A DNA stretch of 64,000 nucleotides from Rattus norvegicus (taxonomy: Eukaryota > Chordata > Mammalia > Rodentia > Muridae): assembly GCF_036323735.1 (NCBI RefSeq), contig NC_086023.1, forward strand, positions 17,347,501-17,411,500, given 5' to 3'. The translations under genes were made by a program, and so were the position numbers. Positions 37,702 through 48,332 of the stretch are shown in pieces. The notes beneath the pieces were generated by a model that saw only the letters and a program-made list of their open reading frames with translations, was not told the origin of the DNA and made no database searches. How positions within the stretch are numbered: position 1 is the first letter of the stretch; each line of letters begins with the position of its first letter.

Positions 37702-37909
37702 TTTTCTTTCTTCCTTTCTTTCTTTTTTAAAAATTCATTTATTTATTATGTATACCGTGTTCTGCCTGATATATGCCTGTACACCAGAAGAGGGCACCAA
37801 GATCACATTACAGATGATTGTGAACCACCATGTGGTTGCTGGGGATTGAACTCAGGACCTCTGGAAGAGCAGTCAGTGCTCTTAACACTGAGCCATCTCT
37901 CCAGCCCAG
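37702..37909 (-). mobile_element. B2 SINE, sense to St18
   Basis: The reverse complement begins gggctggagagatggctcag and continues through the full B2 body to an A/T-rich tail. Perfect 11-bp target duplication aaatggagttt at 37691-37701 and 37910-37920. It ends about 220 bp from the donor of the fingers 5-6 exon. Confidence 0.93.
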
Positions 37910-38131
37910 AAATGGAGTTTCTAGAGTACTTGAAGTCTGTGCAGTGTGTTTTCAGAAACAGAGAAAATGCATTTTTCATTCTTCAGACTAGTCAAATATC
38001 TATTTAGCAAGACTTGGCGTTATATATCTAAAGTGTTATAAATTAATATGTTGAGAGTTTTGACCTTTCCCCAAGTAACTCACAATACAAACAATCACAA
38101 CAAGAACAGTGAGAGAGAAAAGAAGCATTAC

Positions 38132-38353
38132 CTCCTGTGGGTGACAAAAACGTTGTTTACATGACCCAGACCATTGCATCCTGGCAAAGGACAGTGGGGA
38201 AGTTCTTGCTTGTTCAGTTTCCATGAGAGAGGGGTCCCATTGAGGGGATTCTCCTTCTGTCTCTTGGCAGCCAGAGGACAGCCAGAAGCTGTGCGGTGTG
38301 ATGTGTATTTACCTGATATGTGACCTTGGCCGTCACATCCTATTACAGGACAT
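38132..38353 (-). CDS. St18: St18 coding exon, zinc finger 5 and start of finger 6
   Basis: The 222-nt exon is phase 2 to 2 (73 complete codons). It holds all of finger 5 (CPVIGCDGQGHISGKYTSHR followed by TASGCP) and most of finger 6 (CPLPGCNGLGHVNNVFVTHR), joined by a linker containing NPLNGTPLSWKLNKQELPH. Finger 5 is the only finger in the window not interrupted by an intron. Finger 6 is interrupted at the usual AG|C serine codon. Acceptor gtgtttcacag, donor gtaatgc. Reading past the donor gives an artefactual HRR-stop. Confidence 0.96.
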
Positions 38354-38436
38354 CTGTGAAACACCATAGAACCATTATCAGGAAGTAACAGCTTCATACT
38401 ACACAGAAGCAACAACAGCAGAGAGTTTCAAAGGAC

Positions 38437-38835
38437 ACCACCATGTGCTGGCTAATTTTATGTCAACTTGACACAGGCTATAGTCATTAGATAGGAGAGA
38501 ACCTCAACTGAGAAAGGTGGTAGGTAAGCCTGGAGAGCATTTTCTTAATTAGTGATTGATGTGGGAGGAACCAGCTCAGTGTAGTAGGGCTGCCCTGGGC
38601 ATGTGGTCCTGAGTTCTATAAGAATCCACAGAGAGCAAGCTAATAAGCAGCACCCATCCATTTCTTCAGATCCTGCCTCCAGGTTTCTGCCCTGTTTGAA
38701 TTCCTGCACTGACTTCTTTCAATGATTGACCATGATCTGAAATGGTAAGCCCAATAAACCTTTTTCTCCCTAACTTGCTTTTGTTCTCGGTGTTTCACTG
38801 TAGTGAGAGAAAAAGCCTAAGACACACAACAACTA
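38437..38835 (+). mobile_element. rodent LTR-like repeat (about 400 bp)
   Basis: Starts tgctggctaattttatgtcaacttgacaca, contains cattttcttaattagtgattgatgtgggagg and a poly(A)-signal-like cccaataaacc near 38755, and ends near gacacacaaca. I recognise it as a common rodent interspersed family; the exact name is uncertain. The same family lies reversed at 1153-1490. Confidence 0.7.
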
Positions 38836-39664
38836 ATGAAACAGCTTTGTGTTGGCAGTAAGAATCGGCAGGCTCTAGGCTGAGAAACTTCAATGTATCA
38901 CCTCTTTTTTTTTTTAAAAAGTATATCAATATATTATAGAAATAATTGTAAAAGTAGATGTAACAAAATAGTTATAGAACTGGACATAATCAAATGTATT
39001 TAAAAGAAACCATCCACTATAATTTCATGTGCCATGGGGTGTAGACAGGTGTCCCATAGATAAGTCTATGTGCTTAGTATGTGCAGTTCCAGCCATGTGT
39101 GCTTCTGTGAGATTCAGTCACTCGCTTCTGAGCCTACCAGCCCAGCTGGGCACTTAGTTGACTGCACACAAATTCACAGATGAAGACTTGCTTCAGCAGA
39201 GGGCAATTATGTTAGTCTGCATATATCAATGACACTCCTAGACAGTTTGAGGCTGCCCATAAGAATCACACTTGAAATAAAGCCTGACACATTCATTAAA
39301 TTAGGCTGGTTTGAACAAATTGCTATGATATAAACTGATGCTTATATCGTATCACATTTCTTCATCTTGGGTTAAAGACAATGATCTATTACAGGAAGTG
39401 AACTTAACTGCTTGAAACTAAGCCCACACAAGTTGATGCTACTCAGATGAAATGTCCTCCAAGAACACTGTACTATGCTCTCTCCTAAGTTGATAAATGT
39501 TTGGTGTTGGGCATCATTTTTTTTTAATGTTCACCACAAACTCTTTGGAAGAGAATGTTATTCCATTTTGCAGGCAGGGAAAAACGAGATTTATGTAAGA
39601 GCTTAACTTGCTTGCCACCCAGTTACTAAGAAATTTAGTCAATCTCTTACCCACCATTTTTTCT

Positions 39665-39844
39665 TTTCTTTACTTAAAATTGAAAATAGATTTAATATAC
39701 AATGAATTTTGATTGATTATTATTCCCCTCCCCCAAGTCCTCCCATATTCTCCCCACTATCCTATGCACACAAACTTATACCCCTTCCTTCTCTTATTAG
39801 AATATAGATATGCATCAAAAATAATAATAAAATAAAATAGATAA
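39665..39844 (-). mobile_element. older L1 3' end fragment (antisense)
   Basis: This A-rich/pyrimidine pattern (gattattattcccctcccccaagtcctccc) resembles the reverse complement of older rodent L1 3' UTRs and a similar stretch at 18400-18850. It directly abuts the young L1. Confidence 0.45.
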
Positions 39845-40376
39845 AAATAAACCAGAGAACACCGCCGGAACCTGAAGGAACAGACAGGATAAACAGTTCT
39901 CTGCACCCAAATCCCGTGGGAAGGAGAGCTAAACCTTCAGAGAGGCAGACACGCCTGGGAAACCAGAAGAGACTGCACTCTGCACACATTACTGATTCCA
40001 GAGGAAAACACCAAACGCCATCTGGAACCCTGGTGCACTGAAGCTCCCGGAAACGGCGGTGCAGATCTTCCTGGTTGCTGCCGCCGCAGAGAGCTCGTGG
40101 GCACCACCCCACGAGCAAACTTGAGCCTTGGGACCACAGGTAAGACCAACATTTCTGCTGCAAGTGACCTGCAGTGACTCAAGAGACAGGCCCACAGGAA
40201 CAGCTGAAGACCTGTAGAGAGGAAAAACTACACGCCCGAAAGCATAACACTCTGTCCCCATAACAGGCTGAAAGAAAATAGGAAAACAGGTCTAAGGCAC
40301 TCCTGACACACAGGCTTATAGGACAGTCTAGCCACTGTCAGAAATAGCAGAACAAAGCAACACTAGAGATAATCTG

Positions 40377-41452
40377 ATGGCGAGAGGCAAGCGCAGGAAC
40401 CCAAGCAACAGAAACCAAGACTACATGGCACCATCGGAGCCCAATTCTCCCATCAAAACAAACATGGAATATCCAAACACACCAGAAAAGCAAGTTCTAG
40501 TTTCAAAATCATATTTGATCATGATGCTGGAGGACTTCAAGAAAGACGTGAAGAACTCCCTTAGGGAAACACAGGAAAACATTAATAAACAAGTAGAAGC
40601 CTACAGAGAGGAATCGCAAAAATCCCTGAAAGAATTCCAGGAAAACACAATCAAACAGTTGAAGGAATTTAAAATGGAAATAGAAGCAATCAAGAAAGAA
40701 CACATGGAAACAACCCTGGATATAGAAAACCAAAAGAACAGACAAGGAGCTGTAGATATAAGCTTCACCAACAGAATACAAGAGATGGAAGAGAGAATCT
40801 CAGGAGCAGAAGATTCCATAGAAATCATTGACTCAACTGTCAAAGATAATGTAAAGCGGAAAACGCTACTGGTCCAAAACATACAGGAAATCCAGGACTC
40901 AATGAGAAGATCAAACCTAAGGATAATAGGTATAGAAGAGAGTGAAGACTCCCAGCTCAGAGGTCCAGTAAATATCTTCAACAAATCATAGAAGAAAACT
41001 TCCCTAACCTAAAAAAAGAGATACCCATAGGCATACAAGAAGCCTACAGAACTCCAAATAGATTGGACCAGAAAAGAAACACCTCCCGTCACATAATAGT
41101 CAAAACACCAAACGCACAAAATAAAGAAAGAATATTAACAGCAGTAAGGGAAAAAGGTCAAGTAACATATAAAGGCAGACCTATCAGAATCACACCAGAC
41201 TTTTCTCCAGAAACTATGAAGGCCAGAAGATCCTGGACTGATGTCATACAGACCCTAAGAGAACACAAATGCCAGCCCAGGTTACTGTATCCTGCAAAAC
41301 TCTCAATTAACATAGATGGAGAAACCAAGATATTCCATGACAAAACCAAATTTACACAATATTTTTCTACAAATCCAGCACTACAAAGGATAATAAATGG
41401 TAAAGCCCAACATAAGGAGGCAAGCTATACCCTAGAAGAAGCAAGAAACTAA
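40377..41452 (+). pseudogene. L1 ORF1 (RNA-binding coiled-coil protein), frameshifted
   Basis: L1 ORF1p is a trimeric RNA chaperone that coats L1 RNA. The first segment (40377-40991, starting MARGKRRNPSNRNQDYMAPS) encodes the N-terminus and a long coiled coil rich in Lys and Glu, then enters the RRM domain. At about 40980 the frame is lost, consistent with deletion of one A, and a stop follows at 40989-40991. The RRM/C-terminal part continues in another frame to the stop at 41450-41452, with recognisable motifs such as RHIIVKTPN and KARRSWTDVIQTLREHKCQP. The intact protein would be roughly 358 residues. Confidence 0.92.
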
Positions 41453-41511
41453 TCCTCTTGGCATCAAAACAATGAGAAGAAAAGCACACAAACATAACCT
41501 CACATCCAAAT

Positions 41512-44500
41512 ATGAATATAACAGGAAGCAATAATCACTATTCCTTAATATCTCTCAACAACAATGGCCTCAACTCCCCAATAAAAAGACATAGATTAAC
41601 AAACTGGATATGCAACGAGGACCCTGCATTCTGCTGCCTACAGGAAACACACCTCAGAGACAAAGACAGACACTACCTCAGAGTGAAAGGCTGGAAAACA
41701 ACTTTCCAAGCAAATGGTCGGAAGAAGCAAACTGGAGTAGCCATTCTAATATCAAATAAAATCAATTTTCAACTAAAAGTCATAAAAAATGATAAGGAAG
41801 GACACTTCATATTCATCAAAGGAAAAATCCACCAAGATGAACTCTCAATCCTAAATATCTATGCCCCAAATACAAGGGCACCTACATACGTAAAAGAAAC
41901 CTTACTAAAGCTCAAAACACACATTGCACCTCACACAATAATAGTAGGATATTTCAATACCCCACTCTCATCAATGGACAGATCATGGAAACAGAAATTA
42001 AACAGAGACGTAGCAGACTAAGAGAAGTCATGAGCCAAATGGACTTAACAGATATTTATAGAACATTCTATCCTAAAGCAAAAGGATATAGCTTCTTCTC
42101 AGCTCCTCATGGTACTTTCTCCAAAATTGACCATATAATTGGTCAAAAAACGGGCCTCAACAGGTACAGAAAGATAGAAATAATCCCATGCGTGCTATCG
42201 GACCACCACGGCCTAAAATTGGTCTTCAATAACAATAAGGGAAGAATGCCCACATATACGTGGAAATTGAACAATGCTCTACTCAATGATAACCTGGTCA
42301 AGGAAGAAATAAAGAAAGAAATTAAAAACTTTTTAGAATTTAATGAAAATGAAGGTACAATATACCCAAACTTATGGGACACAATGAAAGCTGTGCTAAG
42401 AGGAAAACTCATAGCGCTGAGTGCCTGCAGAAAGGAACAGGAAAGAGCATATGTCAGCAGCTTGACAGCACACCTAAAAGCTCTAGAACAAAAAGAAGCA
42501 AATACACACACGAGGAGTAGAAGGCGGGAAATAATCAAACTCAGAGCGGAAATCAAACAAGTAGAAACAAAAAGGACCATAGAAAGAATCAACAGAACCA
42601 AAAGTTGGTTCTTTGAGAAAATCAACAAGATAGATAAACCCTTAGGCAGACTAACGAGAGGACACAGAGAGTGCATCCAAATTAACAAAATCAGAAATGA
42701 AAAGGGAGACATAACAACAGATTCAGAGGAAATTCAAAAAATCATCAGATCTTACTATAAAAGCCTATATTCAACAAAACTTGAAAATCTGCAGAAAAAT
42801 GGACAATTTCCTAGACAGATACCAGGTAAAGAAGTTAAATCAGGAACAGATAAACCAGTTAAACAACCCCACAACTCCTAAGGAAATAGAAGCACTCATT
42901 AAAGGTCTCCCAACCAAAAAGAGCCCAGGTCCAAACGGGTTTAGTGCAGAATTCTATCAGACCTTCATAGAAGATCTCATACCAATACTATCCAAACTAT
43001 TCCACAAAATTGAAACAGATGGATCACTACCGAATTCCTTCTATGAAGCCACAATTACTCTTATACCTAAACCACACAAAGACCCAACAAAGAAAGAGAA
43101 CTTCAGACCAATTTCCCTTATGAATATTGACACAAAAGTACTCAATAAAATTCTGGCAAACTGAATCCAAGAGCATATCAAAACAATCATCCACCATGAT
43201 CAAGTAGGCTTCATCCCAGGCATGCAGGGATGGTTTAATATACAGAAAACCATCAACGTGATCCATTATATAAACAAACTGAAAGAACAAAACCATCATT
43301 TCATTAGATGCTGAGAAAGCATTTGACAAAATTCAACACCCCTTCATGATAAAAGTCCTGGAAAGAATAGGAATTCAAGGCCCATACCTAAACATAGTAA
43401 AAGCCATATACAGCAAACCAGTTGCTAACATTAAACTAAATAGAGCGAAACTTGAAGCAATCCCACTAAAATCAGGGACTAGACAAGGCTGCCCACTCTC
43501 TCCCTACTTATTCAATATAGTTCTTGAAGTTCTAGCCAGAGCAATCAGACAACAAAAGGAGGTCAAGGGGATACAGATCAGAAAAGAAGAAGTCAAAATA
43601 TCACTATTTGCAGATGATATGATAGTATATTTAAGTGATCCCAAAAGTTCCACCAGAGAACTACTAAAGCTGATAAACAACTTCAGCAAAGTGGCTGGGT
43701 ATAAAATTAACTCAAATAAATCAGTAGCCTCCCTCTACACAAAAGAGAAACAAGCCGAGAAAGAAATTAGGGAAACGACACCCTTCACAATTGACCCAAA
43801 TAATATAAAGTACCTCGGTGTGACTTTAACCAAGCAAGTAAAAGATTTGTACAATAAGAACTTCAAGACACTGAAGAAAGAAATTGAAGAAGACCTCAGA
43901 AGATGGAAAGATCTCCCATGCTCATGGATTGGCAGGATTAATATAGTAAAAATGGCCATTTTACCAAAAGTGATCTACAGATTCGATGCAATCCCCATCA
44001 AAATACCAATCCAATTTTTCAAAGGGTTAGACAGAACAATTTGCAAATTCATCTGGAATAACAAAAAACCAAGGATAGCTAAAACTATCCTCAGCAATAA
44101 AAGGACTTCAGGGGGAATCACTATCCCTGAACTCAAGCAGTATTACAGAGCAATAGTGATAAAAACTGCATGGTATTGGTACAGAGACAGACAGATAGAC
44201 CAATGGAATAGAATTGAAGACCCAGAAATGAACCCACACACCTATGGTCACTTGATTTTTGACAAAGGAGCCAAAGCCATCCAATGGAAAAAAAGATAGC
44301 ATTTTCAGCAAATGGTGCTGTTTCAACTGGAGGTCAACATGTAGAAGAATGCAGATCGATCCATGCTTATCACCCTGTACAAAGCTTAAGTCCAAGTGGA
44401 TCAAGGACCTCCACATCAAACCAGACACACTAAAACTAACAGAAGAAAAACTAGGGAAGCATCTGGAACACATGGGCACTGGAAAAAATTTACTGAACAA

Positions 44501-45335
44501 AACACCAATGGCTTATGCTCTAAGATCAAGAATCGACAAATGGGATCTCATAAAACTGCAAAGCTTCTGTAAGGCAAAGGATACTGTGGTTAGGACAAAA
44601 CGGCAACCAACAGATTGTGAAAAGATCTTTACCAATCCTACAACAGATAGAGGCCTTATATCCAAAATATACAAAGAACTCAAGAAGTTAGACCACAGGG
44701 AGGCAAATAACCCTATTAAAAAATGGGGTTCAGAGCTAAACAAAGAATTCATAGCTGAGGAATGCCGAATGGCTGAGAAACACCTAAAGAAATGTTCAAC
44801 ATCTTTAATCATAGGGGAAATGCAAATCAAAAGAACCCTGAGATTTCACCTCACACCAGTGAGAATGGCTAAGATCAAAAACTCAGGTGACAGCAAATGC
44901 TGGCGAGGATGCGGAGAAAGAGGAACACTCCTCCATTGTTGGTGGGGTTGCAGACTGGTACAGCCATTCTGGAAATCAGTCTGGAGGTTCCTCAGAAAAT
45001 TGGACATTGAACTGCCTGAGGATCCAGCTATACCTCTCTTGGGCATATACCCAAAAGATGCCCCAACATATAAAAAAGACACGTGCTCCACTATGTTCAT
45101 AGCAGCCTTATTTATAATAGCCAGAAGCTGGAAAGAACCCAGATGCCCTTCAACAGAGGAATGGATACAGAAAATGTGGTACATCTACTCAATGGAATAT
45201 TACTCAGCTATCAAAAACAATGACTTTATGAAATTCGTAGGCAAATGGTTGGAACTGGAAAATATCATCCTGAGTGAGCTAACCCAATCACAGAAAGACA
45301 TACATGGTATGCACTCATTGATAAGTGGCTATTAG
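41512..45335 (+). pseudogene. L1 ORF2 (endonuclease-reverse transcriptase), multiply broken
   Basis: ORF2p nicks target DNA and reverse-transcribes L1 RNA. Visible parts, in order: the endonuclease (SLNNNGLNSP, LQETHL, VGYFNT, SDHHGLKL), the RT domain (RQGCPLSPYLFN, LFADDMIVYL) and the C-terminal Cys/His segment (CWRGCGERGTLLHCWWGC). Damage: frame breaks near 42008, 42790, 43295 and 44290, a TGA at 43162-43164 and a catalytic Asp-to-Tyr change in the endonuclease (codon 41950-41952). The last segment, 44259-45335, is open to the natural end. It is non-functional by several independent lesions. Confidence 0.94.
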
Positions 45336-45902
45336 CCCAAATGCTTGAATTACCCTAGATGCCTAGAACAAATGAAACTCAAGACGGATGATCAAAATGT
45401 GAATGCTTCACTCCTTCTTTAAAAGGGGAATAAGAATACCCTTGGCAGGGAAGGGAGAGGCAAAGATTAAAACAGAGACTGAAGGAACACCCATTCAGAG
45501 CCTGCCCCACATGTGGCCCATACATGTACAGCCACACATATAGAGAAGATGGATGAAGCAAAGAAGTGCAGGCCGACAGGAACCGGATGTAGATCGCTCC
45601 TGAGAGACACAGCCAGAATACAGCAAATACAGAGGCAAATGCCAGCAGCAAACCACTGAACTGAGAATAGGACCCCCGTTGAAGGAATTAGAGAAAGAAC
45701 TGGAAGAGCTTGAAGGGGCTCGAGTCCCCATATGTACAACAATGCCAAGCAACCAGAGCTTCCAGGGACTAAGCCACTACCTAAAGACTATACATGGACT
45801 GACCCTGGACTCTGACCTCATAGGTAGCAATGAATATCCTAGTAAGAGCACCAGTGGAAGGGGAAGCCCTGGGTCCTTCTAAGACTGAACCTCCAGTGAA
45901 CT

Positions 45903-45950
45903 AGTCTATGGGGGGAGGGCGGCAATGGGGGGAGGGTGGGGAGGGGAACA
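45903..45950 (+). repeat. G-rich tract in L1 3' UTR (G-quadruplex candidate)
   Basis: Runs of six, three, six, three, four and four guanines are separated by one to a few bases. This polypurine tract is a known feature of L1 3' UTRs. It recurs in the truncated copy at 54893-54955. Confidence 0.8.
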
Positions 45951-46565
45951 CCCATAAGGAAGGTGAGGGGTTAGGGGGATGTTTGCCCGGAAACCGGGAA
46001 AGGGAATAACACTCGAAATATATATAAGAAATACTCAAGTTAATAAAAAAAAAAAAGGAAAAAAAAAAGAAATGAATCTTAACATCACTGTTGTTAGAAT
46101 ATCAACGTACTCTGGTTAGAAATGGTTAAAAGCCTTGGTAAAATGAGAACATGCTACAAAATATGTAGACATTCTCATAGTTGAAAAGAAAAGTTATCTC
46201 TGCCCATAGCTATCCTGAAAAAAAAATAAACCAGAATTGGAAAAAAAAAACAAAGAAAAGCTCAAGAAACATATAGACACCAAGAGAAATAACATAATAA
46301 AACAACTTCTACATGCTGCTTTCCTTTAACTCAGATAAACAAGGGATAAATTTCTCTCACTTCTGCATTGTTAAAGAAGCGTAGACATGCTGTTATGAAT
46401 GAGAAAACAGTTTTGAACTTATGAGCAGTTTGAATCTTTAGTCAGAAATCCTGACTCTTAGTGATTTATCTCCTCCAGGATTTGATGTATACTCAGTGAC
46501 ATCCCGAGGCTCCTCCAAGTTAGACAGGATACAGCCCACCCCAGTTCTTTGTCAGTTGTACTTAC

Positions 46566-46646
46566 CTAAGCTCAGAGTCTTCTTTTTCTTCCTTTGTTGG
46601 GGTCATTTTGATGCCACCTTTCCTTGCACGAGGGCAACCAGACAAG
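46566..46646 (-). CDS. St18: St18 coding exon, end of zinc finger 4 and charged linker
   Basis: This 81-nt exon, phase 2 to 2, encodes LSGCPRARKGGIKMTPTKEE, then KEDSEL and two bases of an Arg codon. The Cys completes finger 4. It is followed by a basic patch (RARKGG) and an acidic segment (EEKEDSE) leading into finger 5. Acceptor ttccttttag, donor gtaagtac. The next exon downstream in the transcript is 8.2 kb away because an L1 has expanded the intervening intron. Confidence 0.94.
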
Positions 46647-46753
46647 CTAAAAGGAATAACCAAAAACAGTACAAGACCCTGTGATTATGAGATTATGACT
46701 GGGTATCATTGCCAACACATTAGTTCCCTTTTGAGAAATGGGGATAGTCTTAC
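46647..46753 (-). other. 107-bp St18 intron inside zinc finger 4
   Basis: This very short intron separates the two exons that together encode finger 4. Donor gtaagact and acceptor ttccttttag are both good. It contains no repeat. Confidence 0.93.
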
Positions 46754-46816
46754 CTTCTATGGGAGGCATAGTTTCCAGTCACGTGACCAGAACCATCACA
46801 ACCCGGGGTTGGACAC
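46754..46816 (-). CDS. St18: St18 coding exon, zinc finger 4 (5' half)
   Basis: This is the second 63-nt finger-head exon. Its 20 complete codons give exactly the same peptide as the exon at 49444-49506, yet 16 of the 20 codons differ. Acceptor gtgttttgtag, donor gtaagact. Both boundaries are phase 2 (AA|G Lys, AG|C Ser). The fourth zinc ligand is supplied by the next exon, only 107 bp away at 46566-46646. The matching exon size, phase and split point indicate that fingers 3 and 4 arose by duplication of an exon pair; this is inference. Confidence 0.95.
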
Positions 46817-47022
46817 CTACAAAACACAGGAACACAGTGGGGTGCCTGGTTATGGAAGAGATGGGCATCATGACACGTGTAAATTAAAGAGGCTGAGCTG
46901 GACTCTTTCGGTTTAAGCAATTGGCTTTCAGTTAAGGACCCATGTTGAAAACTCATACTTAATCTATAAAGCTGCTACGTGACTTCTGGTTGACAATATA
47001 CTGCTATTTATTGTACAATCAC

Positions 47023-47150
47023 TTCTTGAGACAAGGTATCACTATGCAGCGCTGGCTAGTCTGGAACTGTGTAGATCAAGCTGGCCTTGTACTCACAGAC
47101 ATTTGTCCTGGAAAAAGGGCCTGTGCTACCATGGCCGACAGATGTTTTGA
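47023..47150 (-). mobile_element. B1 SINE
   Basis: Antisense B1: cttgagacaaggtatcactatgcagcgctggctagtctggaactgtgtagatcaagctggcc. The 3' part is damaged. Confidence 0.82.
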
Positions 47151-47329
47151 TATCATAGAATGCCTTGACTAAGACACAAAGTAGGGAGTACTTTTTTTTT
47201 TCAGTTAAATTTTAGCAAACATCCAATGAGTCAGAGAAACAGGCATTGTAACTTTAATCAATAACACACAGAAACGTATTATCTATCATTAGACATGCTT
47301 GTTTTTCACCTTTTCTAGTAAGTTTAGAG

Positions 47330-47525
47330 TTACTTTTAAATCATGTATACATGCTTGTCTCTGTGCAAGCCTGTGGAGTTGAGTGGAGGGCTGCTGCAGA
47401 GGCCAGGAAAGGCTGCTGGAATCAGAGTCACATGTGGTATGAGCTGCCTCACATGGGTGTGGGGAATTGAACCGAGTCTTCTGCGGGAACAGCAGAAACT
47501 GTAATTGCTAAGCCATCTCTTTATT
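47330..47525 (-). mobile_element. B3-like SINE
   Basis: An antisense body with gaggccaggaaaggctgctggaat, gtggggaattgaaccgagtc and attgctaagccatctct. Confidence 0.78.
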
Positions 47526-48281
47526 AACATTTTCTTTTAGTGCTTCAGTAGCGTATCCATCTTATATATGACACACACATGTTTATGTGCTTTCTATTAC
47601 ATCATGAAGTATTTTTTAGGAATTTTTTTCTTGAGTATATAAACAAGAGATTAGTGAAAGATATTTTTTTCTTGAATGGACAAAACAGATAAATTATTTA
47701 TTAGGCTGCATGAAACATCTAGTAATTCACATTGAGATAGACCTTCTCAATCTACATGCTTCCAATATCTTTATGTGTTTTTGTCACATGAAATTTAGAG
47801 AAAGTTCGTGAAGTGATAGCTATCATTGAGATGTGACAATGGAAAATTTAGACCAAGGATGAGGATATGTTGTACCTTACATTTCAATCTTTTAATTACT
47901 AACCCCCCCAAAAACTCTATTTTTTTAAAAAAAATGTCAGTCAATATTCAAGACTGTATTTTGACACAATAAATTTTACTTTACCATCTGAAAATGGGAG
48001 AAATATTTGCATATTTCCAAATTCTTATTATTTTTGGATTAAAAAACTTCGGATTTTTATGTTGCTCATTATTAAGCCTTTAAGATGTCCTATAGTGTGA
48101 AATTATTGCATAATAACTATAAATATACTTATATAACACATCGGAATATATAACATGTCAGGAATATAAAACATCAATAACTAGACATTACTATACATGT
48201 AACCTAGAGGAGACCTTGTAGACAAAGTAGAACTGAGCCCAAATGATGCTTAACAAAGTGAAAGGCAGGTGGGAGACTTTA

Positions 48282-48332
48282 TTTTTGGTTGTGAGCCTAG
48301 CCTTTAACGGCTGAGCCATCTCTCCAGCCCAT
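48282..48332 (-). mobile_element. very short B2-head SINE with target duplication
   Basis: Only about 51 bp: the reverse complement reads gggctggagagatggctcag, then ccgttaaaggctaggctcac and an A-rich end. Perfect 14-bp direct repeats ggtgggagacttta flank it at 48268-48281 and 48333-48346. Confidence 0.85.

Larger units (their letters stand above)
34793..38131 (-). other. St18 intron (finger 6 end / fingers 5-6)
   Basis: This 3.3-kb intron contains a (TA)n tract near 34875-34915, a decayed SINE-like stretch near 36400-36500 and a B2 with a perfect target duplication at 37702-37909. The rest is unique AT-rich sequence. Confidence 0.9.
39845..46068 (+). mobile_element. near full-length L1 (L1_Rn-like), antisense to St18, inactive
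   Basis: The order is a partial 5' UTR (about 39845-40376), ORF1, a short spacer, ORF2, a 3' UTR with a G-rich tract and a 3' A-rich tail (46041-46068). The 5' UTR begins in the non-monomeric tether region; I see no repeated promoter monomers, so the element is probably promoterless or 5'-truncated. Both ORFs are broken by small indels and one nonsense codon, but overall sequence is well kept, suggesting a fairly young rat insertion. I could not identify clear target-site duplications because both edges are A-rich. Confidence 0.95.
38354..46565 (-). other. St18 intron (fingers 5-6 / finger 4 end), expanded by an L1
   Basis: This is the largest intron in the window at 8.2 kb. About 6.2 kb is a single L1 antisense to the gene. 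It also holds a 400-bp LTR-like repeat next to the fingers 5-6 exon and an older L1 fragment just before the full-length element. Without the L1 the intron would be about 2 kb. Confidence 0.92.

Noticed and set aside
38128..38415. A free-standing 95-residue C2HC zinc-finger gene
   Set aside because: The frame extends beyond real splice sites. It is one exon of St18 with intron read-through at both ends.
42143..42712. Minus-strand open frame of 189 codons
   Set aside because: It is the antisense of L1 ORF2. Several other minus-strand frames between 40500 and 45750 are shadows of the same kind.
44259..45335. A 358-codon intact gene
   Set aside because: It is the frame-preserved C-terminal part of the broken L1 ORF2, without its own promoter or natural start.
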